A DNA stretch of 6,360 nt, from NCBI GenBank assembly GCA_050303415.1, contig JBNLBS010000035.1, forward strand, positions 1 through 6,360. Direction: 5' to 3'. This document shows, one piece after another, positions 6,149 through 6,360 of this stretch (positions are counted from its first letter, which is position 1; the number at the start of each line of letters is the position of its first letter). Below the pieces are notes generated by a model that ran no database searches, was not told the origin of the DNA, and was given only the letters and a program-made list of their open reading frames with translations. The translations under genes were made by a program, and so were the position numbers. The stretch comes from JBNLBS01 sp050303415. GTDB taxonomy: Bacteria > Pseudomonadota > Gammaproteobacteria > Methylococcales > Methylomonadaceae.

Positions 6149-6360
6149 ATGAAGAAGCTACTCCTTATCTCGTTTTCAGTATTGTTTTTAACCGCTTGTA
6201 CGGAAGAACAAAAGCAATATGAACAAGCCGTACTGCAACAAATGCAGGCCGACCAGGACATAAAAGACTATAACATTGATCCTCAAACAATGACTGATTG
6301 CGTTGTTGACCTGACTTCCAGGAAGATGCCGGGAATTATTTCAATAGATCCCAGAAGAGG
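6149..6360 (+). CDS. Putative small lipoprotein, N-terminal part (gene runs off the window)
   Basis: An open frame starts at ATG 6149 and remains open to the right edge (70 complete codons). The N-terminus is a lipoprotein signal: MKK, a hydrophobic core LLLISFSVLFL, and the lipobox LTAC with C17 as the lipidation site. The residue after Cys is Thr, not Asp, so by the E. coli rule the mature protein would go to the outer membrane. Residues 19-40 are rich in Glu, Gln and Asp and look helical. A second cysteine is at C51 in TMTDCVVDL. A Pro/Gly-containing segment (MPGIISIDPRR) follows. I do not recognise the family and assign no function. No strong Shine-Dalgarno is seen. The 138-base gap from the acyltransferase suggests its own transcript. 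The lipoprotein call is firm on the signal, and the full length is unknown. Confidence 0.75.
   Translation, partial: MKKLLLISFSVLFLTACTEEQKQYEQAVLQQMQADQDIKDYNIDPQTMTDCVVDLTSRKMPGIISIDPRR

Overview
The window comes from an aerobic methanotroph, most likely a gammaproteobacterial (type I) member of the Methylococcaceae/Methylomonadaceae group. The basis is the 3' end of pmoA followed by a complete pmoB, encoding subunits of copper-dependent particulate methane monooxygenase (pMMO). PmoB has the same length (414 aa) and the same copper-ligand histidines (33, 137, 139, plus 48 and 72) that I recall for Methylococcus capsulatus (Bath). The genus cannot be named from this sequence.

Layout, all on the + strand: pmoA 3' end (1-120); a 99-base spacer ending in a strong ribosome binding site; pmoB (220-1464); a strong intrinsic terminator (1505-1537) that closes the pmo operon; a non-coding remainder with a small GC hairpin, an imperfect tandem repeat (1618-1668) and a probable sigma-70 promoter; then a tight housekeeping operon of glyQ (1747-2679), glyS (2672-4741), gmhB (4747-5292) and a plsC-family acyltransferase (5258-6010). 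After a 138-base gap, a new gene for a small lipoprotein starts at 6149 and runs off the right edge.

The two blocks do separate jobs. The pmo genes make the inner-membrane enzyme that oxidises methane to methanol. The second block makes the two subunits of the alpha2beta2 glycyl-tRNA synthetase, an LPS-heptose phosphatase and a phosphatidic-acid-forming acyltransferase. Its genes overlap or nearly touch (8-base overlap, 5-base gap, 35-base overlap), which points to one transcript with translational coupling. From memory, the same cluster occurs in other gammaproteobacteria such as Pseudomonas, so it looks ancestral.

I find no mobile element, CRISPR array, tRNA or rRNA, and no convincing undescribed multi-gene system. 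The least explained pieces are the partial lipoprotein gene at the right edge and the repeat and hairpin material between the pmo terminator and the glyQ promoter.
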